Assembly: GCF_900113445.1 (NCBI RefSeq)
Contig: NZ_FOPJ01000019.1
Location: 1 to 37,252, forward strand
Length of the DNA stretch: 37,252 nucleotides
Origin: Corynebacterium spheniscorum
GTDB taxonomy: Bacteria; Actinomycetota; Actinomycetes; Mycobacteriales; Mycobacteriaceae
Direction of reading: 5' to 3'
Made by a program: the position numbers and the translations under genes. Positions 1-7,955 of this stretch are shown here, one piece after another (position 1 is the stretch's first letter; the number at the start of each line of letters is the position of its first letter). The notes beneath the pieces are model-generated. The model was not told the DNA's origin. It searched no databases and was given only the letters and a program-made list of their open reading frames with translations.

Positions 1-306
1 CTGGTTAGTCCAAGTGGTTACCTGGCAGTCAGGGTTCGGGCAGTACAACCGGTGTTTACGCCACAGCAATGACATGGGCCGGCCGAATACCGGTAGGTCG
101 ATATAACGCACCTTCGGGCGGTCTTTGATATACGCACGATCCCCGCACTGCTCACACCGAGGATCATCAAGGGCCTGCTCAATTTCGATTGCCTGAGATG
201 GACCGGTGCGGTGGTAGGCCAAGACGTTGATGTCTTTTAAAACTAACCAAATACCGAAGAATCGCGGTAGGCTCGCAGGTGGTGAAGGTTGTTTTTTGTT
301 TATTGC
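1..306 (-). CDS. ISL3-family transposase, N-terminal part, cut by window edge
   Basis: The minus strand is open from 306 to the window edge. It encodes the N-terminal zinc-finger region of an ISL3-type transposase: an AYHRTGPSQAIEIEQ-like stretch, then CEQCGDRAYIKD (first Cys pair), RPKVRYIDLPVFGRP, and YCPNPDC (second pair). These four cysteines and the order of the blocks are typical of the family, which moves IS elements by cut and paste using a DDE nuclease whose catalytic part lies beyond the edge. There is no ATG or GTG between the in-frame stop at 307-309 and the conserved region, so the start is unusual (TTG 220-222, or a rare codon) or the N-terminus is damaged. The outer IS end probably lies near 336-345. 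Family confident; intactness unknown. Confidence 0.75.
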
Positions 307-335
307 TCACACTCTAAGCATGAACCACCTTCACC
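281..335. repeat. Inverted repeat near the end of the ISL3-type element
   Basis: GGTGAAGGTTGTT (281-293) and AACCACCTTCACC (323-335) pair with one mismatch around a 29-base loop. It lies just upstream of the transposase reading frame, where the terminal inverted repeat of the element is expected. It may be the IS end or a hairpin that insulates the transposase from outside transcription. The other IS end is outside the window, so this cannot be settled here. Confidence 0.35.
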
Positions 336-442
336 CCTTTTTATGCATGACACCCCGCCAGAATCCGAAGAGCCCATATCGCGCATATTGCCGTCACTGA
401 ATTAACAGCCCCTCCTCAAGCGCAAGGCAGTTATTGATCCTC

Positions 443-1120
443 ATGAGCACTAATTCTCTCCCAGACAGCTACCGACAACTTCCTGTTGAGGTACAGCAGG
501 TTCTACGGTCCGCCGAGATGTTGGATGGAATTGGTTTCCTCTTCCCTGAAGACGACAAACAGGAAGTCCGAGTTTTGAGCTTTGCTCTTTCCTGCGGACT
601 CCTCGCCGAGGCCAGCATAACGATCATCGATAGCCTCTTTGATGACGTATGTCGGCTTCAGGATGTACGTAGCGATGATCCTGACCTCCGCGAGATTATC
701 GCTGAAGATACGGCGGTGCTGCGCTGGTTGCCGGAACGGTTTGCCCACCGATACGACTCACATTTCGCCCGACAGTTCCTTGTCGCGACGGTGGACCTCG
801 TCGCAGCCATATCCAACAGCTGGAGAAACTGTCCGACGGTGGCACATGAACTTGCACTCCATGTGCTCCTGGATCAGACGGAGGTCTTGTCTGAATCTCT
901 CCAGGAGGTGACTCAATATCTGGAAGCAGGATGGAGGGGGACGCTGGAGGATTGCCTGTTCGAGGACCTTGACTTCCGGTTGCTCTACGACCCCGGGATG
1001 GACGGGATCGAGGATAATCCGGAGCCAGAGATGGGAATGGCACCCCTGAGATTCGAGTCGTGGTTTCAACCCTTCAACCCGTCCCGCCACCCTGTTCCGT
1101 TTGCACGCCACGACACGTAA
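443..1120 (+). CDS. Hypothetical protein of about 226 residues
   Basis: I do not recognise a family. The ATG at 443 (MSTNSLPDSY) is preferred over TTG at 434 because an AAGGCAG stretch at 424-430 is better spaced from it. The protein is acidic, has no signal peptide or membrane segment, and looks mostly helical. A central stretch (WRNCPTVAHELALHVLLDQ) looks like part of a helical bundle, and the C-terminus is Pro/Phe-rich (FESWFQPFNPSRHPVPF). It stands alone on the plus strand between an IS end and the convergent HicAB-like pair, so it belongs to the accessory patch. The long, well-formed reading frame and a convergent terminator-like hairpin after it suggest it is expressed. No function is proposed. 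Confidence 0.6.
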   Translation: MSTNSLPDSYRQLPVEVQQVLRSAEMLDGIGFLFPEDDKQEVRVLSFALSCGLLAEASITIIDSLFDDVCRLQDVRSDDPDLREIIAEDTAVLRWLPERFAHRYDSHFARQFLVATVDLVAAISNSWRNCPTVAHELALHVLLDQTEVLSESLQEVTQYLEAGWRGTLEDCLFEDLDFRLLYDPGMDGIEDNPEPEMGMAPLRFESWFQPFNPSRHPVPFARHDT

Positions 1121-1167
1121 GCGGAATAAAGCCCATCATCGGCAGATAAGGTCATCAGCTGCCTAAA

Positions 1168-1214
1168 AGGCCGATGCTCCACATCCAAAAATTTGGAATG
1201 CGGAGCATCGGCCT
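1168..1214 (-). terminator. Long hairpin between convergent genes, terminator for the HicAB-like operon
   Basis: AGGCCGATGCTCC (1168-1180) and GGAGCATCGGCCT (1202-1214) are perfect 13-base arms. The loop contains a second short palindrome (CCAAAAATTTGG). On the minus strand the hairpin is followed by TTTTAGG, so it fits an intrinsic terminator for the operon ending at 1240. On the plus strand there is no T run. Confidence 0.6.
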
Positions 1215-1239
1215 CAGGGTCGCGCGCAAGAGCTGCACC

Positions 1240-1881
1240 TCAAGCTGCTGTCAACAAATAACTTCCCGGATTGTTCGCGGAAGCGTTGGTCGCCTCCATG
1301 AAGTCACCGACCGTGGCCGCGTCACCGAGATTGAGGTCGCGTACCGCTATCTCTTCAGCAACATGCCGATTGGTAGCTTCCGGCGTGTTGAGACATTGCC
1401 AATAGAGGCCATTGTGGTACGGGACGCATACGAAGAGCCTGTCAGTGTCTCCGACCTGAGCTAAAAGATCCATCAACATGTCATCCTCGAAGCACACAGT
1501 AGCGATGATGTCACCCGTTGATGCGGTCCCGTTCCTGAAGGTATTTAGGTAGGACGGCTTGTCGCGAAGGGTATTCTTGATAGTGTCCCGGACATCGCGA
1601 CGCCTGCACATTCGGTCGGGATCCGAGTCCTGGTACGTCCTAACCCACACAGCCTCAGAGTCATCAGTCTCGGGATATACGCAATGCTCATGAAATTCAT
1701 TGAGTTCAATCATGCCGGGATCAATGTCAAAGTGAAGTGCAAATCCTGAAGTCACATCCACTCGTGTTTCAGCCAGAGATTTCCCACTGCCATATACGGG
1801 GACATCGATTCCATAGGCTTCCCACTCGGCCTCAACACCCGCATGGCAACGGAATGCGACATTGAAGATACCATTGGTCAT
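1240..1881 (-). CDS. HicB-like antitoxin candidate with long C-terminal extension
   Basis: A 213-residue protein translated from ATG at 1881, directly after the TAA of the upstream gene, with a strong AGGAGGTGAGC ribosome site inside the upstream gene's end. The first 50 residues follow the HicB fold pattern: a beta strand (FNVAFRCHAG), an acidic turn with Trp (EAEWEAYGIDVPV), then GSGKSLAETRVDV, matching the 'G-x-S/T-x-x-E-A' segment of HicB antitoxins. HicB proteins are usually 70-150 residues; the remaining 160 residues here are unlike the usual ribbon-helix-helix or HTH tail, and I do not recognise them. Together with the HicA-like gene upstream it would form a type II toxin-antitoxin module. 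The assignment is inferred from pattern and gene order. Confidence 0.5.
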   Translation of the reverse strand: MTNGIFNVAFRCHAGVEAEWEAYGIDVPVYGSGKSLAETRVDVTSGFALHFDIDPGMIELNEFHEHCVYPETDDSEAVWVRTYQDSDPDRMCRRRDVRDTIKNTLRDKPSYLNTFRNGTASTGDIIATVCFEDDMLMDLLAQVGDTDRLFVCVPYHNGLYWQCLNTPEATNRHVAEEIAVRDLNLGDAATVGDFMEATNASANNPGSYLLTAA

Positions 1882-2115
1882 TTAGCTCACCTCCTGGATG
1901 GCTTGTTCCACTGATAGTCCCAGGTCCTTAACCAGGATCTTTCGTACGGTGTGAGTCTTAAAGTCCTTGGCACGTTTCGGCAAGGTGAATCTCTTGCCAT
2001 TGAGAGGAGACTCGTAAGTACAGTGGCTCCCATTGCAACGCAGCGGGTCACCAGCGTATTTCCTAACTATCCTTTCAATTTTTTTATAGGAGCAAGTGGG
2101 AAAACCTCTCGTCAC
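1882..2115 (-). CDS. HicA-like mRNA interferase (toxin candidate)
   Basis: A small basic protein with the HicA signature: a leading helix (YKKIERIVRKY), then GSHCTYESP, GKRFTLP and finally VRKILVKDLGLS. In HicA the Gly-Ser-His block carries the catalytic His of a double-stranded-RNA-binding-fold ribonuclease that cuts mRNA. I chose GTG at 2115, which gives 77 residues and has AGGAG at 2120-2124. ATG at 2196 in the same frame would add 27 residues but has no ribosome site and lengthens the protein beyond the family norm. The stop TAA touches the ATG of the HicB-like gene, so the two are translationally coupled, toxin first as in classical hicAB. HicA-like fold fairly likely; toxicity inferred. 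Confidence 0.55.
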   Translation of the reverse strand: MTRGFPTCSYKKIERIVRKYAGDPLRCNGSHCTYESPLNGKRFTLPKRAKDFKTHTVRKILVKDLGLSVEQAIQEVS

Positions 2116-2280
2116 TTCACTCCTAATAAACGCTCGGGACTCTAGGACCTTAAATCCTAATCTCAACTTGGGCCGGTGGCCATCCACCACCCCCATGTTG
2201 ACCGCAACCCGTGACCATCAGAATCAAGATGAAGGGGGGACAGGCTCTATGCCTGCCGAGCGGAGACTCGCGCCATAACT

Positions 2281-2322
2281 CATGGAATTTTTCATGGAAC
2301 TTGATGGAATCAGGGGTGGAAT
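2281..2322. repeat. Four spaced (C/G)(A/G)TGGAA(T/C) repeats upstream of the HicAB-like operon
   Basis: CATGGAAT at 2281, CATGGAAC at 2293, GATGGAAT at 2303 and GGTGGAAT at 2315 are spaced 10-12 bases apart, about one helical turn. They lie 165-200 bases upstream of the HicA-like start. They could be binding sites for a regulator or merely low-complexity sequence. The surrounding region 2197-2479 holds no gene that I can support. Confidence 0.3.
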
Positions 2323-2368
2323 CCCGTTAGGAAACCTATGCTGACCAGGGTTTCCCGAAACCGTCATG

Positions 2369-2408
2369 AACAGGTCACACTGAATTATTTCGGTGTGGCC
2401 TGTTTTCG
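2369..2408 (+). terminator. Terminator-like hairpin without an upstream gene
   Basis: AACAGGTCACAC (2369-2380) pairs with GTGTGGCCTGTT (2393-2404) with one G-U pair, and TTTT follows the stem on the plus strand. No plus-strand gene ends before it in this region. It may be the remnant of a lost gene, or act as a border of the accessory patch. Confidence 0.45.
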
Positions 2409-2479
2409 CATGTCAGGGCCACTGTGCTTGGCTGCCCACAGATTACTGCTCTTCGTCTCCTGAGAGAGGCTGATATTGG

Positions 2480-3176
2480 TTACAAGTAATCTCGGGTTGG
2501 TGATTGGCACCGCCAGATGGTGTGATCGAGCTGGATGTAGTTGAGGTTCAAGTCATCCGCGACTGCTTCAACCAGCCGCGAGGCTTCCTTCGATGAAACC
2601 TCCTTAGGACGACCGAGTGTTTCGGTGACGAAACGGATCACCATCCGGTCTGCTTTGACTCCTGGGATCCCAACGAGCATGAGAAAGTAGTTCCAGTTAA
2701 GACCACTACTTTGTCCGGTTATCGCTAACCATTCTTTAGCGATATCCGAACGCTCGCGACTCTCGCGCTCAGCTAGCCTGTCGACGACATCGCTGACCGT
2801 TTCGAGTGAATGACCTGCCACGACTTTGGCCGCTTCTAAAGCCGCATACGTTTTATAGGGGGCAGGGTGCTGGGATGAGGTTCTCCACCGATTATTCGCC
2901 TTAAGGGCAAAACCCTCTCCCCCCTCCCCAGCGGTCAAATGCGTTAATGAGGTCAGTGGCGGTATCAGTTTTGGGATGTCCTGCCTCAGGTTCCCGCAGA
3001 TTGCAGTACTGCTTGATCAGGTTGATCACACCTTGATACCGGTGGCCCGAGGAGTAGATGGAGTCGAGAACAGCTAGTGCGACACTCTGGTAACCATCGG
3101 GGCCAAAACAGCGCTCAGGGTCCGTGCCGAAGAGGTCTGTAATGCGGGCCCGGAGCAGATCTTCATCAGTAGTCAA
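2480..3176 (-). pseudogene. Helix-hairpin-helix-like protein gene, broken by a +1 base in a G6 run
   Basis: Two overlapping minus-strand frames are one gene. The upstream frame gives ITDLFGTDPERCFGPDG, then SIYSSGHRYQGVINLIKQY and LINAFDRWGGG, and stops at 2901. The downstream frame continues with FALKANNRWRTSS and ends at 2480. Removing one base from the C6 run at 2919-2924 (G6 in the gene) joins them into about 231 codons. The C-terminal YFLMLVGIPGVKADRMV resembles the helix-hairpin-helix of endonuclease III-type DNA glycosylases (inference); I recall the joined protein as a conserved actinobacterial hypothetical. The start is uncertain: TTG at 3176 is the best candidate, as no ATG or GTG lies nearby in frame. 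It may be a pseudogene, a phase-variable gene or a sequencing error. Confidence 0.6.
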
Positions 3177-3245
3177 TGGGGGTTCCGATCCATCATCAAG
3201 AGAATCCGCTGGCTTCGATAGCTCTACTCGCGTGGAAAAGAAGCT

Positions 3246-3316
3246 GGTGCGGCAAACCCCGGCCCCTATGCCCAGCGTGAGAGTATGTGCCGGGCGTGGG
3301 GGTGAGGGTCTCGGGG
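3246..3316 (-). repeat. Dispersed intergenic repeat, copy 1 (71 bp)
   Basis: On the minus strand this starts CCCCGAGACCCT and ends TTTGCCGCACC, as do three other intergenic copies in this window (20241-20307, 30921-30986, 36688-36756), all 66-71 bp. It lies directly after the stop of the YhgE-like gene and before the broken helix-hairpin-helix gene. The ends are conserved while the middle varies in sequence but stays G/C-rich with self-complementary parts. Confidence 0.5.
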
Positions 3317-3330
3317 AGAGCAAAAATTTT

Positions 3331-4845
3331 TTAGCCCTCGGGGTGAACCTCAGGGTACATGGGGCCGCCTTGTTGGGTGTGTTTGCCGACGGTGGCGACG
3401 CGGTGGGAATCCGCGAGGAGACCGCAGGCGCCGAGACCGAGGAGTGCGAGGACGCCCATGCCCAACCAGAGTGCTGGGCGGGAGCCATCATTGGTGGCGC
3501 TGACGAGGGCCGCGGTGTTGTAGTGCAGCGGCATGAGGTGACTGATGATTTGCCAGGTGGATTCGATGGGGCTGGTGGAGACGGATTTCCAGACCCAGCC
3601 GATGAAGCCGACCTGCACGAGACTGCCCACGCCCAGGAGCAGACCGGAGGGGACAACGCCGAGGACGCGGCGCAGCCAGGTGGCTACCGCGGTGGAGGCG
3701 AAGGCGCCGAGGAAGAGGGAACCTGCACCCAGGGCGATCGCGGCGGGGGTGAGTGAGCCAGCCAAAATGACCATGAGAGTGCCACTGAGGATGGCGAGTA
3801 CGAGGGAGCCGAGCAGGACCGCGGCGATCACGCGGGAGGCTCTCCAGAGGCGGTAGGAACCGAAAGCCCAGCCGGCGAGCGCGCCGCCGATGAGCACAAT
3901 CGCGGCGAGTAACATGGCGTGCAGCGGCGCCAACATGGAGGTCTTTTCGGGGGTTGTCTGCTGCTCAGCGGCCTGCGGGGGCACTGGAACCGCGGGGAGG
4001 GCGCGCTGGATGCTGGCGACCTTTTCTTTGTTCTGCTCCGCCATCTGGTGGATCTTCTTCGCACCCTCATCGAGCTGATTGACGCCCTCTTGGGCTTGGG
4101 TGGCGCCGCCGGATAGTTCCTCGAGGCCGGAGGCTAATTGTTGGGAGCCTGTGGTGGCTGAGTAGATGCCGTCGTGGTAGGCGTAGCCGGGGACGTTGAG
4201 CTGGTTGGCGAGCTCGCGGGAACCCTCCTTGAGCTTGGTTAATTGCTCCGTCACGGTGGCATCTAATTGGATGGTTTCCACCTGGGATTTGAAGCCGCCG
4301 AGTTCTTCGCGCATGGCCTTGGATTTGGGGTCGCGGCTATCTTTGAGCTCCTTATCGACGCGATCGATGGCTTCGAGGAGCTGGCCGCGGATTGCTTCGA
4401 GGCCCACGATTTGGTCCACGGCTTCGCCCACGCCATCGGCGATTTCGGTGGCGCCCTTACCTAATTGGCCGGTGCCGGCCTGTAATTCCACTAAGCCTTG
4501 GCGGAGCTGTTGGGAGCCGTCGCGGGCTTGGGTGATGCCGGTGTGGAGTTGTTCGGCACCGGATTTTAATTCACCGGTGCCGTGTTCGAGCTCCGTGGCG
4601 GCGCTGCTTAAAAAGCCGGCTTGGGTGCCGGCCTCGCCGGCGGCGCGGCGGGCATCGACCAGGTCAGCAGGGTGAATGAGAGCCGGGGCGGCGGCGGGTT
4701 CCTCCGTAGCTGGAGTCCAGGTAGCGGCGGGATCGAGTCCCGTGGTGGTGGCAGCGATGCCCGCTCCCGCAAGCAGCGGGATGGCGAGGACGGTGGCTAG
4801 GAAGGTAGTGCGGAGCCTCATGATGGGGAATCTAGCTGTTTCCAT
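3331..4845 (-). CDS. YhgE/Pip-type membrane protein with heptad repeats
   Basis: A 504-residue envelope protein. One N-terminal membrane segment (about 10-33) is followed by a long extracytoplasmic region (35-290) with repeated L/A-x-x-G units such as ELEHGTGELKSGAEQL and QQLRQGLVELQAGTGQL, the coiled-coil pattern of YhgE/Pip proteins. Five to six membrane segments lie between about 305 and 485. Relatives include the phage infection protein of lactic bacteria and accessory proteins of type VII/ABC-type export, but the substrate here is unknown. The start at 4845 or at 4821 (MRLRTT) is open; neither has a clear ribosome site. It is divergent from mrpA. The stop codon is followed at once by AAAAATTTTT and a copy of the dispersed repeat. 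Confidence 0.75.
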   Translation of the reverse strand: METARFPIMRLRTTFLATVLAIPLLAGAGIAATTTGLDPAATWTPATEEPAAAPALIHPADLVDARRAAGEAGTQAGFLSSAATELEHGTGELKSGAEQLHTGITQARDGSQQLRQGLVELQAGTGQLGKGATEIADGVGEAVDQIVGLEAIRGQLLEAIDRVDKELKDSRDPKSKAMREELGGFKSQVETIQLDATVTEQLTKLKEGSRELANQLNVPGYAYHDGIYSATTGSQQLASGLEELSGGATQAQEGVNQLDEGAKKIHQMAEQNKEKVASIQRALPAVPVPPQAAEQQTTPEKTSMLAPLHAMLLAAIVLIGGALAGWAFGSYRLWRASRVIAAVLLGSLVLAILSGTLMVILAGSLTPAAIALGAGSLFLGAFASTAVATWLRRVLGVVPSGLLLGVGSLVQVGFIGWVWKSVSTSPIESTWQIISHLMPLHYNTAALVSATNDGSRPALWLGMGVLALLGLGACGLLADSHRVATVGKHTQQGGPMYPEVHPEG

Positions 4846-4916
4846 GTAGTTCTGAGGGTAGCCACACCGCCGGGGATACCGGCTTTATGTCACTTATTCC
4901 CCACTGGTAACGTTTA

Positions 4917-4950
4917 GGGACGTCTGAATATAAAGACGATCCCTCTTTTT
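4917..4950 (+). terminator. Possible attenuator/terminator hairpin in the mrp leader
   Basis: GGGACGTC (4917-4924) pairs with GACGATCCC (4935-4943) with one bulged base, followed by TCTTTTT. It sits 35 bases upstream of the mrpA start and has the shape of an intrinsic terminator. No plus-strand gene precedes it, so it would act on mrp leader transcripts, if transcription starts upstream near 4880-4910. The promoter position is not established. Confidence 0.4.
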
Positions 4951-4985
4951 AGTGCCCCCTCGATCAGTGCGAGTGTGATAGCCCC

Positions 4986-7955
4986 GTGACCGTATTGACA
5001 GTCGTAGCGCTCGCCGGGCTCGCGGTGGTGGCCGCGGCGCCCGCTGTGCGTGTGGTCGACCGGAAGGCGGGGTGGCCGCTCGCGGCGCTCTTCCTGATCG
5101 CAGCGATTTTGCTCCTGCGTCGCCTTCCGGAGATCATCCACGACCAACCCCTGGAATATGCCCATGTGTGGGCCAAAGATTTCCTAGCGCCTGGTATCGA
5201 CGTTGTATTTGCTCTCAGAGCCGATGCGCTGAGTAGTTTCTTTGCCTTATTGGCTTTGCTGATTGGCACCGTCGTATTTATTTACTCGGCGGCCTACCTG
5301 CCCCGAAAGAAGGGCAATACCAGCTTCTACCTGATTATGACGGCGTTTACGCTGTCGATCCTGCTGCTGGTACTGGCTAATGATGTGGTGCTGCTCTTTA
5401 TCGCCTGGGAGCTGGTGAGTATTGCATCCTTCCTGCTCATCGCGCGATCAGGCTCCGGTGGTGAAGCGGGCTCCATGCGCACCTTGGTGCTGACCTTCGT
5501 TGGTGGCCTGACCCTCTTGGCTGCATTGGCGATTGCCGCAACACATACCGGCACCACCAATGTGCAAGAAATGTTGGCTTCCCCGGTGTGGGGCGATGAC
5601 CCGCAGCTGACCGCGTGGGTTGCGATTTTGGTGGCTATCTCTGCCTTCACGAAGTCTGCGCAGCTACCTTTCCACTTCTGGCTGCCGGAAGCCATGGCTG
5701 CGGCCACCCCGGTGTCCGCCTTCCTCCATGCCGCGGCGGTGGTGAAAGCCGGTATCTATTTGCTGATCCGCTTTTCCACCATCTTCCACGATGTGCCGGC
5801 CTGGAATTGGCTGCTGATTGTGGTGGGCATGACCACCGCGGTGATGTCCGCGGCCTTTGCGGTGCAAAAGACTGACCTGAAGAAGCTCACCGCTTATTCC
5901 ACCGTGTCGCACCTGGGGTGGATCGTTGCCACCATTGGTGTGGGAACGCCTTTTGCGCTGGCCGCTGCGCTGGTGCATACCTTGGCGCACGCACTATTTA
6001 AGAGCTCGCTCTTTATGTTGATCGGCGTGGTGGATCACCAGGCCGGTACCCGTGATATTCGCCGCCTTGGGGTGCTCTATAACAAGATGCCCTTCACCTT
6101 CGGATCGATGGTGGTGGGCGCAGCCTCGATGGCAGCGGTGCCGCCGCTGATGGGCTTTGTGTCCAAGGAAGGCATGCTCAGTGCCTTTATGGATGCCCCG
6201 ATTAATGATGTTGGCGTGATCTTCTTGGTCTGTGGCGCCGCCGTTGGTGCGCTCTTGACCTTCACGTACTCCTGGAAATTGGTCTTCGGTGCCTTTGTTG
6301 ATGGCCGCCGCCCCATGACCGGGATTAAAGAAGCCCCCGTTTCGCTGTGGCTGCCGGCCGCTATCCCGGGGTTGCTATCTATTCCCGTGGCTTTCTTCGT
6401 GCCCTTCTTGGATGAACCCATTGAGGCTGCGGTGCTGGCCACTGGCCAAAATGAGCATGTGCACCTGGCCATTTGGCATGGCTTTAACCTGCCCTTTGCT
6501 ATCTCTGTGGCGGTGCTGATCCTGGGTGTTCTGATTATTCGCAAGCGCAAGAAGATCTGGCCGATTGTGGAGACCCGGGCCTTCTTCCCGCGTAGCGGTA
6601 ATGATCTTTTGACCCTGCTGCGGGAACGCTCCGAAAAGCTTGGGCGCATTCTGGCGCAGATGGCGAACTCCCATGCGCCGGAACGCCACCTGGTGTTCCC
6701 CTTCCTGCTCATCATCATCTTGGGTGCGGCTACTGCAGTTTTCCCCGGGGCGGATGGTGTCAGCATGGCCGCGCGGGTGCCGGGCATCGACCGCGCCAGC
6801 GACCTGGTGCCCTTGGGCATCATCGTGGCCTCCATTGCGGGGCTAACGCATACCCGCAACCGCGTCACGGCGGTGGTGCTGCTGGGCACCATTGGTGTGG
6901 GCGTGAGCTTGCAGATGCTGCTTTTGGGCGCCCCGGATGTGGCGATGACCCAATTCCTGGTGGAAGCCCTGGTGGTAGTGATCATCATGCTGGTGGTGCG
7001 CCATCAACGGGACTTCTTCCCCCCGGTGCGCCAAAAGCAACGCCGCTGGAGTGCCGCGGTAGCTATCTCGGTGGCCGTGGTGACCTTCCTTGGCGTATGG
7101 GGCATGCTGGGCCGCCACGAGCGTTCCGATATTGCCCTGTGGTACCTCAACGAGGCCCCGGAGATCTCTGGTGGCGCCAATGTGGTGAATACGATCCTGG
7201 TGGAATTCCGTGCCTTCGATACCTTGGGCGAGCTTTCCGTCTTGGGTATGGCTGGTGTAGTTATTGCCGCGGTGCTCTTTACCGTGCCGCGCCGCCCCTT
7301 CGAAAAGGGCACACACCCCGCGCCCTTTGGGCAGTCGCGGTTGAATGCGATTCCGCTGCGCACCCTGGTGGGTGTGTTGGTGCCGATCCTGATTATCTTG
7401 AGCGTGACTATCTTCCTGCGTGGTCATAATGACCCCGGTGGTGGCTTCATTGCCGCCCTGGTGGCCGGTGGTGCGCTGATGCTCTCCTACCTCTCCCAAG
7501 GGCAGGATGATCGCGTGGTGCCACGTAATGTGCCCTTCATTTTGACCGGTGTGGGTATGCTGACCGCGCTCTTCTCTGGTGTGCTGGGGCTATGGCATGG
7601 TTCCTTCCTCTACCCGATCCATGGGCATATTGGCGATGAGCACCTGAGTACCTCGATGATCTTCGATGTGGGTGTGTACCTGGCGGTGCTGGGCATGCTG
7701 ACCTTGGGCATTAATGCCCTGGGTGGGTACCTGCGCCCCGGTAATGAGGAGTTCTCGCTCAATGAGCGTGGCGTGGGCCCGCTGACCCCCTGGCTGAAGC
7801 CCAAGGTGGAGCACCCCACGGATGAAGATTATCCGATGCCTTTGAATCCGGCGCGTGATCATGATGCTGGTAGTGAGGCTGCTTCGGCTGGGACTGCTGG
7901 TTCCGGTTCTGTGACGGGGGCCGCTGCGGCTGGGACGAAGGAGGAACAGCGATGA
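4986..7955 (+). CDS. mrpA: Na+/H+ antiporter subunit MrpA with fused MrpB domain
   Basis: Largest subunit of the Mrp/Mnh antiporter, which exchanges Na+ (or K+) for H+ across the membrane and is related to NuoL/NuoM of complex I. The protein has 989 residues and starts at GTG 4986. Conserved charged residues are visible: Glu142 in FIAWELVSIASF, Lys223 and His230 in SAFTKSAQLPFHFWLPEA, and Lys254. A NuoJ-like middle part follows (GAPDVAMTQFLVEALVVVIIM). From about 820 to 950 a complete MrpB-like domain is fused (FLRGHNDPGGGFIAALVAGG), so there is no separate mrpB. The C-terminus is a soluble tail rich in Ala, Gly and Ser. It is the first gene of a six-gene operon, and its stop overlaps the mrpC start. 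Confidence 0.95.
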   Translation: MTVLTVVALAGLAVVAAAPAVRVVDRKAGWPLAALFLIAAILLLRRLPEIIHDQPLEYAHVWAKDFLAPGIDVVFALRADALSSFFALLALLIGTVVFIYSAAYLPRKKGNTSFYLIMTAFTLSILLLVLANDVVLLFIAWELVSIASFLLIARSGSGGEAGSMRTLVLTFVGGLTLLAALAIAATHTGTTNVQEMLASPVWGDDPQLTAWVAILVAISAFTKSAQLPFHFWLPEAMAAATPVSAFLHAAAVVKAGIYLLIRFSTIFHDVPAWNWLLIVVGMTTAVMSAAFAVQKTDLKKLTAYSTVSHLGWIVATIGVGTPFALAAALVHTLAHALFKSSLFMLIGVVDHQAGTRDIRRLGVLYNKMPFTFGSMVVGAASMAAVPPLMGFVSKEGMLSAFMDAPINDVGVIFLVCGAAVGALLTFTYSWKLVFGAFVDGRRPMTGIKEAPVSLWLPAAIPGLLSIPVAFFVPFLDEPIEAAVLATGQNEHVHLAIWHGFNLPFAISVAVLILGVLIIRKRKKIWPIVETRAFFPRSGNDLLTLLRERSEKLGRILAQMANSHAPERHLVFPFLLIIILGAATAVFPGADGVSMAARVPGIDRASDLVPLGIIVASIAGLTHTRNRVTAVVLLGTIGVGVSLQMLLLGAPDVAMTQFLVEALVVVIIMLVVRHQRDFFPPVRQKQRRWSAAVAISVAVVTFLGVWGMLGRHERSDIALWYLNEAPEISGGANVVNTILVEFRAFDTLGELSVLGMAGVVIAAVLFTVPRRPFEKGTHPAPFGQSRLNAIPLRTLVGVLVPILIILSVTIFLRGHNDPGGGFIAALVAGGALMLSYLSQGQDDRVVPRNVPFILTGVGMLTALFSGVLGLWHGSFLYPIHGHIGDEHLSTSMIFDVGVYLAVLGMLTLGINALGGYLRPGNEEFSLNERGVGPLTPWLKPKVEHPTDEDYPMPLNPARDHDAGSEAASAGTAGSGSVTGAAAAGTKEEQR

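Noticed and set aside
7350..7955. A separate mrpB gene
   Set aside because: The MrpB-like domain is in frame with mrpA without a stop, so it is a fusion.
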